DNA of 64,000 bases from Grammothele lineata. Taxonomy: Eukaryota > Basidiomycota > Agaricomycetes > Polyporales > Polyporaceae. A program made the translations under genes and the position numbers. The stretch is from the NCBI GenBank assembly GCA_002150815.3, contig NDFF03000065.1, positions 225,691-289,690 of the forward strand, given 5' to 3'. Below the pieces are notes generated by a model. The model did not search any database. It worked only from the letters and a program-made list of their open reading frames with translations, and was not told the origin of the DNA. Below are positions 48,457-60,641 of this stretch, piece after piece. Positions within the stretch are counted from its first letter, which is position 1; each line of letters begins with the position of its first letter.

Positions 48457-48867
48457 GGCGAGTACGTCGTGGAAGACGGTAGAGGTGCGCCCCGCCTCGC
48501 GTCTGACGATGCTTGTGTGAACGTCCTGCGCGGTCGGCGGAGGGCGCACGCCGGGGTCAGACGACCAACGTCATCGTGATCGCCTCTATTACCTGGGCGC
48601 CTACTAATAGACGCTCGTTCCTGGTGGCGGCCCGCGGACGACGCGGCTCGCGACGCGACGCGTTCCTCGACCGTGCTCGCATCTTGTTTCTGGTCACGAT
48701 GGCCATCGTCCCCGCTGCGATGACCAGGTCATGCCTCTCCTCTGCTTCTCAAAATACGTGTTCGACGGCCCGCTCGCTTCTTCTCTGATGGTCTCTGTTC
48801 GCCCTCAAAAGCCTCGCGCGATGCGCTGGGGACCCCGTGCTCCGCGAAGCTCGACAGACACACAGCC
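48457..48867. promoter_or_regulatory. Divergent promoter of MAPR and BNR-propeller genes
   Basis: About 410 bp lie between two diverging start codons. GC-rich near the MAPR side. No specific motif is claimed. Confidence 0.4.
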
Positions 48868-50737
48868 ATGAAGACGCGGGCGAGACTTGTAGGGCTCCTG
48901 CTGCCTTCCATAGGCGCATATGCGGCCAGCCTGTGCGTTTTGGACGTCACCACCCTTGGCCCGGACCCACAGACGGTCAATCACCTGAACGGAGAGTCGT
49001 TCCAGCAGGATCCTCTGGTCACGTTCAGCGGTGCGTCACTCCGTTCTCTAGCTTGCGCGCGGCGATCTGAGAAGGATTGGTGTACTTAGGCTACCAGTAT
49101 GCGGCCTTCTACGTCCCCGACGCGACCAATTCGTCTGTCAGGCATCCAACCTTGTCTAGAAGAGCCCTTTCGGGTGCACAGAAAGACTGGGAGACCTTTT
49201 CTTTCACGGATTACAACCAGACAAACGATGACGGACACAATACGTACGCATACATATCCTTTGCCCCCGAAAGATGTTCATGTTGCTGTAGGATCTCCAT
49301 CGGTATCTCTCACGGAGACGGTACTCTACATATGGGCTTCGATCAACACGACAACGATCTGGTTTACCGTGTATCTAAACCAGGTCTCGCCACGAGCCCT
49401 ACTGAGATAAAATGGTCCGCCGACCTGTTTGGGCCTGTGTTGGTGCGCGATCGTTTACGTCCCTGTGTCGCGTACCCCGTAAGCTGATGGCTAGTTGTAG
49501 GACCAACTCCCAGGCACCGAGTCTCTGGATAAGTCAGAGTACTTCATCAACGTCACCTACCCCCGTTTCCTCTCCATTCCCACGATCGCACAAAGCGAGA
49601 GTGACGGTGCCGATCTTATCATGGAGCTGCGCGTTGGCCGCTCTGGATTGGGAGACGACTGGTTGTACAAGTACACGCCCAACAAGGGATGGAGCCAAAT
49701 CGGCAAGTATCTTCTGGGCGTAAATAGTGAGTGTATGCGCGTCATATGTATTTTCATAAGCTGATTACCCCGCCAGACAACGCATATATCAACGGTATCG
49801 ACTTTGACGCCCGAGGAAACCTCGTAACGACCTGGTAAGTGTAGCATATGAAGATTGTTCTTAACGGTGCCAATATCCGCTCAGGACATACCGTGACTAC
49901 GTGAACGACACGGGCAAAAATGTCGCTGTCGAGGCAGGTCCCAACGGGCCAGAGAATGTACGGCTCTTTCGCTTCCCAATCTTACGAAACGCGCTGATAT
50001 TTGTAAAGAACCACGATCTCAACTTTGCGTTCAGTCCGGACGCCGGACAGACATGGTTGAATAACTGGAATCAAACTATCGCGAACATGTCTGCCCAAGA
50101 CCCGATCGAACCTGTCTCGGCCGGCATTACAATGTTCGGGATCCCCAAGTACGGGTACGTGCCGTCTCTCCCGAAGATGTCTGCTCTCAATGCTTACACG
50201 CGCCTGCAGTGGTATTCTCAACCAGGAGGCACAAACGGTGGACAGCCAGGGCAGGCTTCACGTTCTCAACCGCGAGAACACCACTGGCACTGAGCAATGG
50301 TTCGTCTCTCCTCTCGCTCGCCTGTAGGTTGCTCTCTGCTCATGTTGCGCAGGTACCACTACTGGCGTAGCACGGTCTCGCACTGGACGCGTACTCCCCT
50401 CCCGCTCGCCCCCGCTCTGCAAAGCATCAACAACGTTACCGGCACGCCCACCGTCATCGGCAAGCGCGGCAAAGTCGTCGCGCCGCCCTCCTCTCCGCAC
50501 CACTCGCTGCTGCTCATCCTGCCCTCGAACGCTCCGAACTCAACCGCGCTGAGTATCCTCCGGAGCACCGCGGCGGGCCACTTCCGCGACTGGGAGGCTG
50601 TATGGGAGGCGGAGAGCGGGTGCGCGTGGGAGCCGCTGTTCGACCGGTACAGGCTCGCGGAGGACGGGGTGCTGAGCTTGTTCTTGACGAACGGTACGGC
50701 GGTGCAGGTTGTCGACTTTGATCTGAGCGATGTCTGA
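48868..50737 (+). CDS. Secreted BNR_4-type beta-propeller protein
   Basis: A secreted protein of about 480 residues resembling the BNR repeat-containing family (BNR_4), which includes carbohydrate-active propellers such as rhamnosyl-glucuronate and ulvan lyases. The signal peptide is MKTRARLVGLLLPSIGAYAA. Typical blocks are NTISIGISHGDGTLHMGFDQ, HDNDLVYRVSKPG, FINVTYPRFLSIPT, ADLIMELRVGRSGLGDDWL, NNAYINGIDFDARGNLVTTW and DLNFAFSPDAGQTW, i.e. repeated blades with S/GxDxGxxW-like endings. The later part holds GRLHVLNRENTTGTEQW. Several introns join in frame. Catalytic residues cannot be assigned by eye, so enzyme activity is inference. Confidence 0.78.
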
Positions 50738-51445
50738 GGGCGATGTAGGTACGCATTGCGTAATGAAGGCTTGTACGCCTGCTGGGGACTTACATGTTGC
50801 TGCAGTCCAGTTAGTCGCGGTTAGAGCTGTCCTCGCGGCGTTCTGTGCATGTAATGACGCTCATACACTACGGATCATACTGAGGTTTTTCAAGAAAACG
50901 GAGGGCTTATGCCGGGAAGACGCTTCCACGGTGTGAGGTATCTGACACGACAGCTTCCGAGTTCGGTCAAGTCGGAGCGAGCGCAAGTCGATTAACTCCG
51001 TATGCACTCAAAAGCCCGCAAAGCCAGAGTTCAGTTGATATCCGAACGTACCCTGACGGGAAGAACGTCAAGAAGACAGCCGCTATCCCCACGCCAGCCC
51101 TTCGTCCTCCTCGGTGCCGGAGAGCAGCTCGCGCTGGTCAGGCCCATTACGTGGCGCTCGCTGTGCGCACGCCGAGCGAGCAGCGAAAGCACTTTGGCCC
51201 GCGACGGCTCTCAACAGCTGCGCCAGCGAGTGTGGCGGAAATAGGCAAGGGGGTGCTGTTATAGGCCTCCGCAGTGCCCCTGCGCGAACAAGTGAAGCGT
51301 CTTCGATTCCTGTTTCATCGTGGGGGCACGGCGCTCATGAGCTCGCTACTTAAGAACAGGCTCAGTGAGTGCTCGTTTGCACACTCGTCCACTCCTGCTT
51401 CCTTCTTCTCCAGGACAACCCTCGCATACTTACTGCCTGTCAGTG
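50738..51445. other. Intergenic region
   Basis: About 700 bp without recognisable coding signal between the propeller gene and the methyltransferase gene. A pyrimidine-rich patch (51390-51425) precedes the next start. Confidence 0.5.
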
Positions 51446-52659
51446 ATGGCCTCTGCTGCTGTCGCACCCGCCGTCTCGGGCATATTTGCCTCGGAGCGGA
51501 AGCGCGACGTGAGCTCGTTCCCGCTTGACGAGCGTATGCTCCTGCGACTCTTCGCACACCCGGAGCAATTGGAGTTCGTCAAGAGCCGGACTGGTATAGA
51601 AGACGAGGAGGAGCTGAAGGCGCACGTCTTGAGCGTGCAACGGGAGGCTTACGCGGTGCGTGGTGTACATTACAGGCTCTTGTAGACCCACAGGGATGCT
51701 GAGCGAGCTGCGATCAGGTCTTTCCTTACCAGTGTATCCGTCATTTCGCATTTGCTGCGTGAGTACATGATATTGCTCTCGCCCTTAGGCAGTTTCTTGG
51801 GGACTAAACGGGCTTCTTTCTAGACATAGGATTACAACGATACCCAACTACGAACAATATATCAAGATGGGAAAAGAGCGTCAGGGTGCTATCCTCCTTG
51901 ATCTTGGATGTTGCTGTGCGTCCGTCCCGTCTGCATACATGCTCATGGAGACTAATGACCTCTTGCTATCAATAGTTGGTACAGACAGCAGAAAGGCTGC
52001 AGCCGATGGATGGCCCATGGAGACCATCGTCGCGTCTGACATCCACCCTCGTACGTTGCCCTTATATTTCTCTTCAATGCTAGAGTCCATCCAATCATGG
52101 CAATTCTGCAGAGTTCTGGGCACTCGGCCACAAGCTGTATCGCGACGCGTCCACGTTCACCTCAACGTTCGTCCCCGGAGACGCGCTTTCCGACATGCAC
52201 CTTGCCGTGCACCCCATCCTGCCCACCTCGACATCCCCTTCTCTCTCACTCTTGGACCTCTCTACTCTGACCTCGCTCAACCCGCTCGCAGGGCGCGTCT
52301 CCTTCCTCTACGTCGGCGCGGTGTTTCACCTCTTCCCCGAAGCCGGTCAAGCACGCCTCGTACGCGCGCTCGCGGGGCTCCTCTCTCCTCAGGCCGGCTC
52401 CGCGATCGCAGGCATGCAGACGGGGGCCCCTGACGGCAAAGAAGGCCTTCGCGACGTGCTCCAGGCGGAGGACGGGCACGCGATCACACAGTACCTGCAC
52501 TCGCCGAGCAGCTGGCGCGCGCTTTGTGAGGACACGTTCAAGGACACGAGCGCAGTTAGTATAGATGTGACTCTGGATGGGAAGAGAGTTCCAATGAGAG
52601 GCGTGGAGGGAGAGGGGGAGATGTTCTATGTTCTGAGGTGGTCGGTCACGAGAATTTGA
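51446..52659 (+). CDS. Fungal SAM-dependent methyltransferase
   Basis: A cytosolic class-I methyltransferase of a type common in Agaricomycetes. The N-terminus reads FPLDERMLLRLFAHPEQLEF then KSRTGIEDEEELKAHVLSVQ, and CIRHFAFAAHRITTIPNYEQ after two introns. The SAM-binding motif I is GAILLDLGCCFGTDSRKAAADG (read across an intron), followed by IVASDIHPQFWALGHKLYR, FVPGDALSD and RVSFLYVGAVFHLFPEAGQ. Five introns join in phase; the product is about 290 residues. Substrate unknown. Members often occur near secondary-metabolism genes, but no clear cluster surrounds this one. Confidence 0.82.
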
Positions 52660-53453
52660 ACTGCGTCACTGACTCCTGGCTCCTTTCTACTACAACAATA
52701 CATCGGAACTTGGAATTTCGGCCTTTTCACAGCACTACTTTCTGAGCCAAATGGACAACAGTCAGCATTACAGGTTAGAGATACGGTTGAGCACTTTGAA
52801 GCGGTGTGTGCCGTCTCGCCTCCGGATCTGTGGCGGCCTCGGGCCGGGGCCGTTGATGCTTGAACGCGTCGAGCGGTCGTTGTGCCGCAGACCTTTCTCA
52901 CGCTCCTAGTCTCTAGACGGGCAATAGGCAGTTGGCGCCGGACCCGTTGTCTGTTCCAGCACCTCCACAGAAGGTACCGAAGCAACGATGATGAAGTCCG
53001 TCTCAACTGTGGCATGATGGTGTTACCCATCACAACATACCACGAATCTAAAGATGAGGCTCTGTATCGGAATGCAACGACGATACTGGTGAGCCTTCTC
53101 AACCGTGTGGTCTACCTGGTGGCCATCTTTCCATCTCATCTCCCGGTGTATGTTCCAGAAGATGCTGGTCTTGACTTCTAGCAGCCGAAGCCGACATGTA
53201 TTGGTAACGGCGCTGTCGATTTACTGGACACATGAGCTGTCAGACCGGAGTCTTTCACTCATACGCGCCGTCGTTTCCAATTACCGGCGTTCTGTACTAG
53301 GTAGGGATTCTCATCAAATGTCTGCGTCGCCCCTATCTCTCTGACTTCGACCAAGAGACAGCCCTGTACCGGATCTCTACACCTGCAGGTAGCAATATTT
53401 GTGCTTGAGCTTCTCCCTCGCAAGTCAACATCATTCGCATATCACAAACCTCG
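52660..53453. other. Intergenic region
   Basis: About 790 bp with frames under 160 codons and no domain or signal. It contains the OYE promoter; a CT-rich stretch lies just upstream of 53454. Confidence 0.5.
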
Positions 53454-54926
53454 ATGATGGCTCCCGACTCAGTCCCTGCCCTCTTTCGACCCATGACAGT
53501 GGGGAACATGAACCTCGCCCATCGAGTCGTCCACTGTCCTCTAACGCGGTGCCGCGCGGATAAAGATCATGTCCCGACGGATCTTATGGTGCAATACTAC
53601 GAGCAGCGTTCGCGCATCCCGGGGACGTTGTTCATCACAGAAGCGGCGATTATCGCTCCAGAGGCCGGTACCATGGAACATACCCCTGGGATTTGGAGTG
53701 ACGAGCAGGTTGCTGCGTGGAAGAAGGTATAGTCACCACGTTGCCTTTCGACATATGTACGCGGATTTGACCCAAAATCGCAGGTGGCGGACGTCATCCA
53801 TGCAAACAAGTGCTATGTGTTCCTCCAATTGTGGGCCCTTGGACGGGCCGCGCGACCTGCAGTGCTGCACGCAGAGAACCCGGCGTACGAATACGTCGCG
53901 CCATCCCCGATCGGCCTACGCGCACGACCGGAAGCCGTTCCCCGCGCGCTCACGCAGGATGGTGAGTGTCATCACCTGTGCAAACTTAGCCCACAAGCGC
54001 CCCGTTTGATCCAAGTTCCGAATCTTCCGGAGAACATAGCACTCATACGCTCGTGCCCGTAGAGATCAAGAAGTACATCAGATGGTATGCCGAGGGCGCT
54101 GCAAATGCGGTCCGCCGTGCCGGATTCGACGGCGTTGAGGTGCACGGCGCAAACGGGTACATCGTGGATCAGTTCATTCAAGACGTATCCAACACCCGCA
54201 CCGACGAGTACGGGGGCTCCGTTCAGAACCGTGCGAGGTTCGTGCTGGAGATCATGGAAGCCGTAGTAGCAGAGGTTGGTCCAGAGCGCGCGGCACTGAG
54301 GCTGAGTCCATGGACCACCTTTCAAGGCAATCACCTGACATTGATATTTCCAAGGGTCAACAACACTGACGCCACGTACTTCTATAGACATGCGTATGGA
54401 GGACCCCGTGCCAACGTTCACTTATATCGTAGATCACCTCAAACGTCGCCACCCGAACCTGGCTTTTCTCCACGTCATCACCCCCGAGGGCCCACAACAA
54501 GGACGTGAGCCCGAAGATCCAGCCGTGAGCACCACTGTGCTCGTTTCGTTATCCGAGCTATTACTGAAGCACGCGCTAGATGACACATTTTATATCGAAG
54601 TCGTGGGCACCTCGTCCATGCATCACAGCAGGGGGATACACGCGCGAGACTGGTATCAAAGTCGCTGAAGAGACGGGTCAGCTCGTCGGGTATGGGATTC
54701 TATATATCTCGAATGTTAGTTTTCGCTGTCTGTATCATCTGTCACCTCCCCAGGCTGACAGGTGATGCGGCGATGTCCTTTCGAACAGCCCGATCTTCCA
54801 TTCCGTATTCGTCAGGACGTCCTGCTCACTCCGGCCGATCGCGAGACCTTCTACGGGCCGTACGAGGACCCGCGAGGATACCTAACTTACCCCTTTTCAG
54901 AGGAGTTCAAGAGATCTTGGCTATAA
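53454..54926 (+). CDS. Old Yellow Enzyme-type ene-reductase (NADH:flavin oxidoreductase)
   Basis: An FMN-dependent enzyme that reduces activated C=C bonds, for instance in oxylipins or enones. The start is MMAPDSVPALFRPMTVGNM. Landmarks are RVVHCPLTRCRADKDHVPTD with the flavin-near Thr, FITEAAIIAPEAG, YVFLQLWALGRAA, GFDGVEVHGANGYIVDQFIQ with the His-Asn-Tyr triad, SNTRTDEYGGSVQNRARF and SWAPRPCITAGGYTRETG. The end reads NPDLPFRIRQDVLLTPADRE and FYGPYEDPRGYLTYPF. All introns join in frame to about 375 residues; one (54327-54387) has a GC donor. Native substrate unknown. Confidence 0.87.
54327..54387 (+). other. GC-AG intron in the OYE gene
   Basis: The exon ends ACCTTTCAAG and the intron begins GCAATCACC, ending TTCTATAG before ACATGCGTATGG. 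The join gives SPWTTFQ-DMRMEDPVPTF, as expected for the family. No GT donor nearby keeps the frame. Confidence 0.78.
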
Positions 54927-55394
54927 GGAGTGCACTAATAGTATCAATTCCGAGCTGTACGCAACGGTTACTGAGACGTAGTCGCGTAGTAGCGTCACTT
55001 GCTCACGGCCACGTGCTGATTTACCAACTAAACGCCTTCGTGACGGGGATAGTCCGGCTTGTAGTTTGACTCGTCCATCCCACAACGTATCAAGTCTCCG
55101 CAGGACTTGGGCATGGGCGGATCGCTCAAGAGTATGCGATCACGGCCATATCCGTGGAGAGGTCGGAGAAGCTGTTGAGCCGAGTGAGTGAGCGCCGCCG
55201 AGTCGGAGGTATATTACTAAGCGACGTCAATCTTCGTCGCAACTTGCACTCATCAACGATAGTACTCCGGAGGCTGACTTCTTCTAAGACGCAAATGAGC
55301 CAGATCTTGAGCATCTGACGGTAGAGCCATTTCACATCATGAGTCAGGTGTCTATGATATAACTGATCCTTGCTCACAGGCAGCGAGGCTCATC
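54927..55394. other. Intergenic region between OYE and HET genes
   Basis: About 470 bp. A plus-strand stretch around 55130-55320 faintly recalls the end of a hAT transposase, but it is too short and weak to call (see rejected items). Confidence 0.4.
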
Positions 55395-58217
55395 ATGTGG
55401 CTCTTAAACACTGAACACTGCACTCTCCAAAAGTTCGACACTCATCCTTCGCGCTATGTTATCTTGTCTCATGTCTGGCAAGGTGACGAACAAGACTTCC
55501 ATTCCGTTCTTTCCGCCACCGGACAGAACCAGATCTCTGGCAAGGTCCGTAAGTGCTGCGAGCTAGCTCGCCTCTACGGCTTTGAATGGGTCTGGATCGA
55601 CACCTGCTGCATCGATCAGACGAACAGTGCTGAGCTCTCCGAGGCTATCAACTCTATGTACAAGTGGTACGCCAACGCCTCGGTTTGCTTCACCTACCTG
55701 CACGATGTCCTTCCCGGTGAAGATCCTGTTGCAATTGGCTCCTCGTTTCGTCACAGTGTCTGGTTTACGCGAGGGTGGACTCTCCAGGAGCTCATCGCAT
55801 CGAAATCCATCGTATTCTACTCGTCAAAGTGGACTGTGCTAGGTACCAAACACCTCTTTTCTCAGGTACTGAGGGATGTGACGGGTATCGACACCGATAT
55901 CCTTACCTCTCGCACACCTCTTTCGTCGGCTTCAGTTGCACGGCGGATGTCATGGGCGGCGGGCCGAAGAACAACTAGGGTCGAAGACGGCGCGTACTCG
56001 CTGATGGGTATCTTCGGCATCAACATGCCCACTATCTACGGCGAAGGGAGGCGGGCATTCCGTCGTCTTCAGGAGGAGATTATGCGATCTTCGGCTGACC
56101 ATACCCTGTTTTGTTGGGGATCTTCAATCGTGCTACCGTCGCTTTCTTCTCGTTACACTGGCACTAGTTCACTTCATCCATCCACCTCGTCTGGGCATGA
56201 AATCGGTCACAGCATTCCCGCGGAACCCCCAGCAGAAGAACCTCCAGAACTTGAAACATCATCCAGCGTTGATTCCGATAGCAATAATGATTCTGATGAG
56301 GCCTTCCTACTAGCTCCCAACGCTGCCACTTTCCGGTGCCCTCCTGGAAGTTGCACGCCTACCCCTGTCTCGTACGGAGAACTACAAGCAATCTTGAGTA
56401 ACTGTAGTCATGACACACCGCGCGCAGAAAGCGAAAGCAATCCTATTGGCGAGGTTAGTGATACGCCGTTCCCTCGTGCCTACTCTTGCCACTGACATCG
56501 TGTTTCACAGACACACGTCCCAGAGTTCATACTGACAGGGAACGGTATCCGCGCTCACGTTCCCCTCTTCTCTTTCAACCAACGCATCTTGGAGAAGGAA
56601 TTCTCGACTCACACGAACGAATGTGTCGCTGCCCTCCTGTCTTGTACAATCACTACGGGCCTCACTCCGAGGCTCGTGGCCCTGCTCCTTCACCGTACAG
56701 GGGACTTTCAATTCCGGATTGGCGCGGCGATGAAGAGTCACGGGTTGGTACGCTACATCACCGTGGACGCAACAGAGAGCGCATTGCGCGCAGTCTTCGG
56801 AACTTCGTCTCAGGGGTCACCCTCATACCGCTGGGCCACGATATATATCATGCAACCTGTTGGTGAGGGTGACAATTCCCTCCTACTATACGGGCACCTC
56901 CATGATAAAACTCATACACCCCCGTCTGTCGTCATGCCGGATTGGGCGTCGGCTTCTCTCACTCGGCTGGGTTTCACGCACGTATATCCGCCTAACGCTC
57001 ACTCGCCAATCCGAGTTTCTCAGCCATTCGGGGGACATACTACCCAAATGATCGCCTTCTGCCACCCGTTCATTCAGCACGAAATACGGATTGTCATGGG
57101 CTGGTGTGCGCCCCACGGCGGACTATGGTTCACGGTAGAATTTGCAGACGTCGCGCCAGACGCGTACGCCACGGCCTACGCAGACTCTGAGCCACCTCAC
57201 AGCGGACGCCAGGGTGGACCTCCCTGTTCTCTCAGGCACGTTGAAAACTGGGACAAATTCATTCCGCCGTCGTCGCCCGCGGTTCCGACGGCGTCAGCCC
57301 TCGGCTCTCAGGCCCACTTCCAATGGGCTACTTGGACATGTACCAGAGTATTTTCTGGCTCAGGGCGTACGCTACGGCTTCTCGCGATGGCTCCGCACCG
57401 GGACGGCTGGGACAACTTGTGGATCATTGGCATCGAGGCCACCGCGCTGCCTTGGAAAGAGCGCACAATCCCTCCGCCCTCTCCCCCGCTATATACGGAA
57501 TTTGCGAATGCGTCACCCACTGTGTTTGACATCGTCTTCCCCACATCGGTCCTCGAACCCACCCAAAACGCAGATGCTCTTCCCGCGCGTCCGGGCCAAC
57601 CAGCCTTCCGCAGTGCGGCGCCGTCGCAGCGCATTGTCCAGTCAGTAACATTCGCATGGCATGAATGCTCAAAAGAAGCAGGGGACGCGCCAATGTTCAA
57701 GCCTTCCCAGGGTGGCATGGCACGAAATCCTCCAAGCGCGTACATTCACATTCACGTGGGTTGGTGCGCGCACGGGCGTGGGCTCTGGTTCACGGTTGGT
57801 TTCCTGGTCTACACCGATAATATCCGGAAAGCTGCGCCCGGGATTGTATACCCCCCGTCCGATCCTATCCACAAGGCTAGCGGCGCGAAGGTCACTAGTA
57901 CACGTAGCAGCAGTATTAGGCGCCCCGGGATCCTCAGACACCTGAGCTCTTCCGTGGCCTCCGATGCTCATGCGGCCTGCCCTCTCGTGCACGTCAAGGA
58001 CTGGGATTTGCGGTGTTCGATGGGCGAGGATCGCAAATCACATTGGGCCCGCTGCCGAACCTTTCAGTTCACGCATCCTAAAGCGGGTGCTCTTGTCATA
58101 CGTCTGCGCTTACCGGCCTCGATAGAGGACAATGCAGCCTGCGCCGCGCCAGGTTCTGTATTCAACCGGCCGATTGAACCCGCGGCGTTCACCTTGGAGG
58201 TCAAGATGGGTATATAG
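55395..58217 (+). CDS. HET-domain protein with duplicated C-terminal module
   Basis: A heterokaryon-incompatibility-type protein, a class linked to nonself recognition and programmed cell death in fungi. Two exons (55395-56453 and 56511-58217) give 921 residues. The HET domain (about 20-165) has YVILSHVWQGDEQDF, FEWVWIDTCCIDQTNSAELS and SVWFTRGWTLQELIASKSIV. The following region (EDGAYSLMGIFGINMPTIYG ... LFCWGSS) is typical of HET-E-like proteins. After an acidic linker, the C-terminal half contains two related modules. The first carries IRIVMGWCAPHGGLWFTVEF (about 545) and LRHVENWDKF. The second carries IHIHVGWCAHGRGLWFTVGF (about 764) and VHVKDWDLR. No NACHT, ankyrin or WD repeats are present. 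Confidence 0.88.
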
Positions 58218-59280
58218 AAGAGCGAGCAGCCGCGATGTTAAGGATCGACAGGAGAGGATGATAGAAGAGCGGCGCTCGAATCCGTCGAATTATCCTTGTA
58301 GTCGCGATCGTGACGCTCCTTTCTACTTGTCATCTTGAAGCTACGAGCTGCAAGTTCCAAGTCCGCATTTGTCGTGAGTTTCGGTATCGCCGTACGTACC
58401 TTATAGAGTACCATATATGCATTCGTGTAACTGACTCCGCCATTGAGGTTCGCCCTGGATGATTAGGTCGACCTCGCGGTGCTCATTCCAACTGTGTAGA
58501 TGTTGAGGAGGGTATCCGGCAGCGTGATGTGGTGAGAGCGTAGGCTTCGTTGTAAAAACCGAATATAGAGCTTCTCAATTCAATAGTAACTGGGAAAGCT
58601 CGAGCGCGGCGTTAGTCACTCGTCGCCACGGTGGCTCTTTAAACTGCAGCTCATGTCTGCCTAAGCATGCCACTTGGAAACTGCAAGTCATGGTCAACAC
58701 TTCGACGCCAAGCTTGGATCCATGCGGGAGAACATACTGACATTGTGACGTTTCTTCGCTACTGGAGCCAATGGAGCGATCAATCTTCTAGAGCTGCTTG
58801 GATGAGCAGTGAGGTTACGCGTGTATCGCGCAAAGTCGTCGAATCGCGGCAGAAATGGAACTGTGAGTGTTCGACTGCAGTGGTAGTTGTGCCTGGGGTA
58901 TTCAAGTTGTTGCTGATTTCGATAATAGACGCGGCGCCATTTCAGATCTTCAGAACCAGGGTTGATGAAGCTTGACCCGTCTGTTACCACAGAGCTGTGG
59001 AACTCGAGCTTGGATGCTGCCGGGCGTCGTGGGCATTCACGCAGTCACAACCCACGAGTCCCTCCGGTACAAGGGGCATCATGTTGGGGACGTTTGCTAA
59101 GGGTTAGTTATATCTGATGGAGTGTCACAACAACGCCGTGCAAAATCAGGTTACCCATACACCATCTTATAACACAACACGAGCCCGGGAGGGTATGTAC
59201 AATACAGTACTCCAGCAGACACTCACCATAATCATACAACAAACTCAAGAACGCACTCTGTCGGCCGAAGAAGCCCAAAT
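58218..59280. other. Intergenic region
   Basis: About 1.06 kb between convergent genes. Frames are short, AT content is higher than in neighbouring genes, and nothing is recognised. Confidence 0.5.
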
Positions 59281-60176
59281 TCACCCCGCCCACTCGTCAT
59301 CGTCATCATCTCGTCGGTAACGGCCACCGTGGCCCTCGTCCTCGTCCTCATCTTCTTCCATCTCGTTCTCTTGTTCATCCTCCTTCTCATCCTCTTTCGC
59401 TTTATCCGCGGCTTTCCTCCGCCTGCGTTTCGGGGCGGGCTTGTCGCCGCCGTTGGAATCTGGAGCAGCCTTCTTGTCCTTGCCCTTCCCGCGCTTCTTG
59501 CTTCTAGCCTCGGCGTTCTCTGCCTCGACGTCAATGGTTCCGCCTGCAGAGGGGTCGGGTACCCCTTCCACGATCTCCTTGAGGAAGTCAAGCATGTCGA
59601 CAGTGTCGATGGCGTGCTTCCTGTATGCGACCAATTGAACGTGTGAGGGCTCGGCCGGGGATGGCGTGAAGGCCGCGGGGACAGAAGAAGAGAAGTGGGA
59701 TGAGACATACAGGTGATATGCCTCCACGCGTTTCGACCCCCTCTCAATGGTCACGTTGCTCGCCTCCTCAACCAGCATCGCGAGGAAGAGTTCGAGTGCC
59801 TTGGCTGGAGAAGGCCACCAATATCGCGGATATGAGGCGTATGCGCGTGTAAGTAACCGGAGGCAAGGTGTAGAAAACATGTTCTGTGAGTAAAGGCCTC
59901 ATACATCTGGGCAAGAGAGGAACTCACAGATGACTACTGGGGTCGCCTGCGCGACCTTCCCAACCTCTTCATCCTTCTGCATGATGCGCTTTATCCGCGC
60001 CTGAGCAAGACGAGCAAGAAATTTGACGAGTGAGGTACACAAAAGAGAGCCGCAGATGGAGCCAAGGGGTGTGGAGAACGCGCGAGACAAGTCAGAGTAT
60101 CAGCAGAAGACAACATAATGGCGGACCGGACTAGACGTACAACGGGGAACTTGGTGGCCTTGTTCTTGTTTTTCAT
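59281..60176 (-). CDS. BUR6: NC2-alpha / DRAP1 histone-fold corepressor subunit
   Basis: The alpha subunit of negative cofactor 2, which with Dr1 (NC2-beta) binds TBP and represses or redistributes RNA polymerase II initiation. Exons 60176-60141, 60000-59928, 59804-59711 and 59620-59281 give 180 residues. The histone fold reads [54 protein letters not shown] and [19 protein letters not shown], all highly family-typical. The tail is Lys/Arg-rich then strongly acidic ([12 protein letters not shown]). An acceptor-like CCCTTACAG just upstream of the ATG suggests a 5' UTR intron. Confidence 0.93.
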
Positions 60177-60409
60177 CAGTTCAACGTCACTGTAAGGGCA
60201 GGTGTCATCGACAGGTGTTGACTATCGAAGGCACATGGCGGTACGTACGCAGGAGGAAGGTGACGGAACGGAGTTGAAGTGATTGAGTGCGAGTGGCGGG
60301 AGGAGGGGTATTTGGGTAATCGAGCTCAGGCGGAACGGGTCCCCGGGACTCGCTTCTCATCGGGGAGCAGATGTCTCCTCATATTTCAATTACATAGACC
60401 CGTGGTAAC

Positions 60410-60489
60410 ACGCCGATGGTGAAGTGGTTATCATGCTTGCCTTCCACTAGTGAGAGCAAGCGGCACGGGTTCGATTCCCGTTCGGCGTA
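60410..60489 (+). tRNA. tRNA-Gly (anticodon UCC) with an 8-nt intron
   Basis: The acceptor stem ACGCCGA pairs perfectly with UCGGCGU, discriminator A. The D-arm contains GUGAAGUGGUUAUCAU, the T-arm is CGGGUUCGAUUCCCG and the anticodon stem is CUUGC/GCAAG. The 15-nt loop becomes the canonical CUUCCAA when CUAGUGAG is removed after position 37, giving a 72-nt mature tRNA. A T6 terminator follows near 60513. Confidence 0.88.
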
Positions 60490-60641
60490 GTACGGTAATA
60501 TTCCACTGCCCACTTTTTTGTCCGGCTAAATGTTGTTTCCCGCCATAGAATCGAGGACCCGGTACAATCGTCCATCCGGCGTCATCTTCCTCCGCCAGAA
60601 ATACTTGTCTTGTCCACCAACCACTCATCTTGCAACGGCCT

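Noticed and set aside
55130..55320. Possible hAT-transposase C-terminal remnant (SVERSEKLLSRVSERRR)
   Set aside because: Too short, no upstream transposase domain, and no terminal repeats or target-site duplication found.
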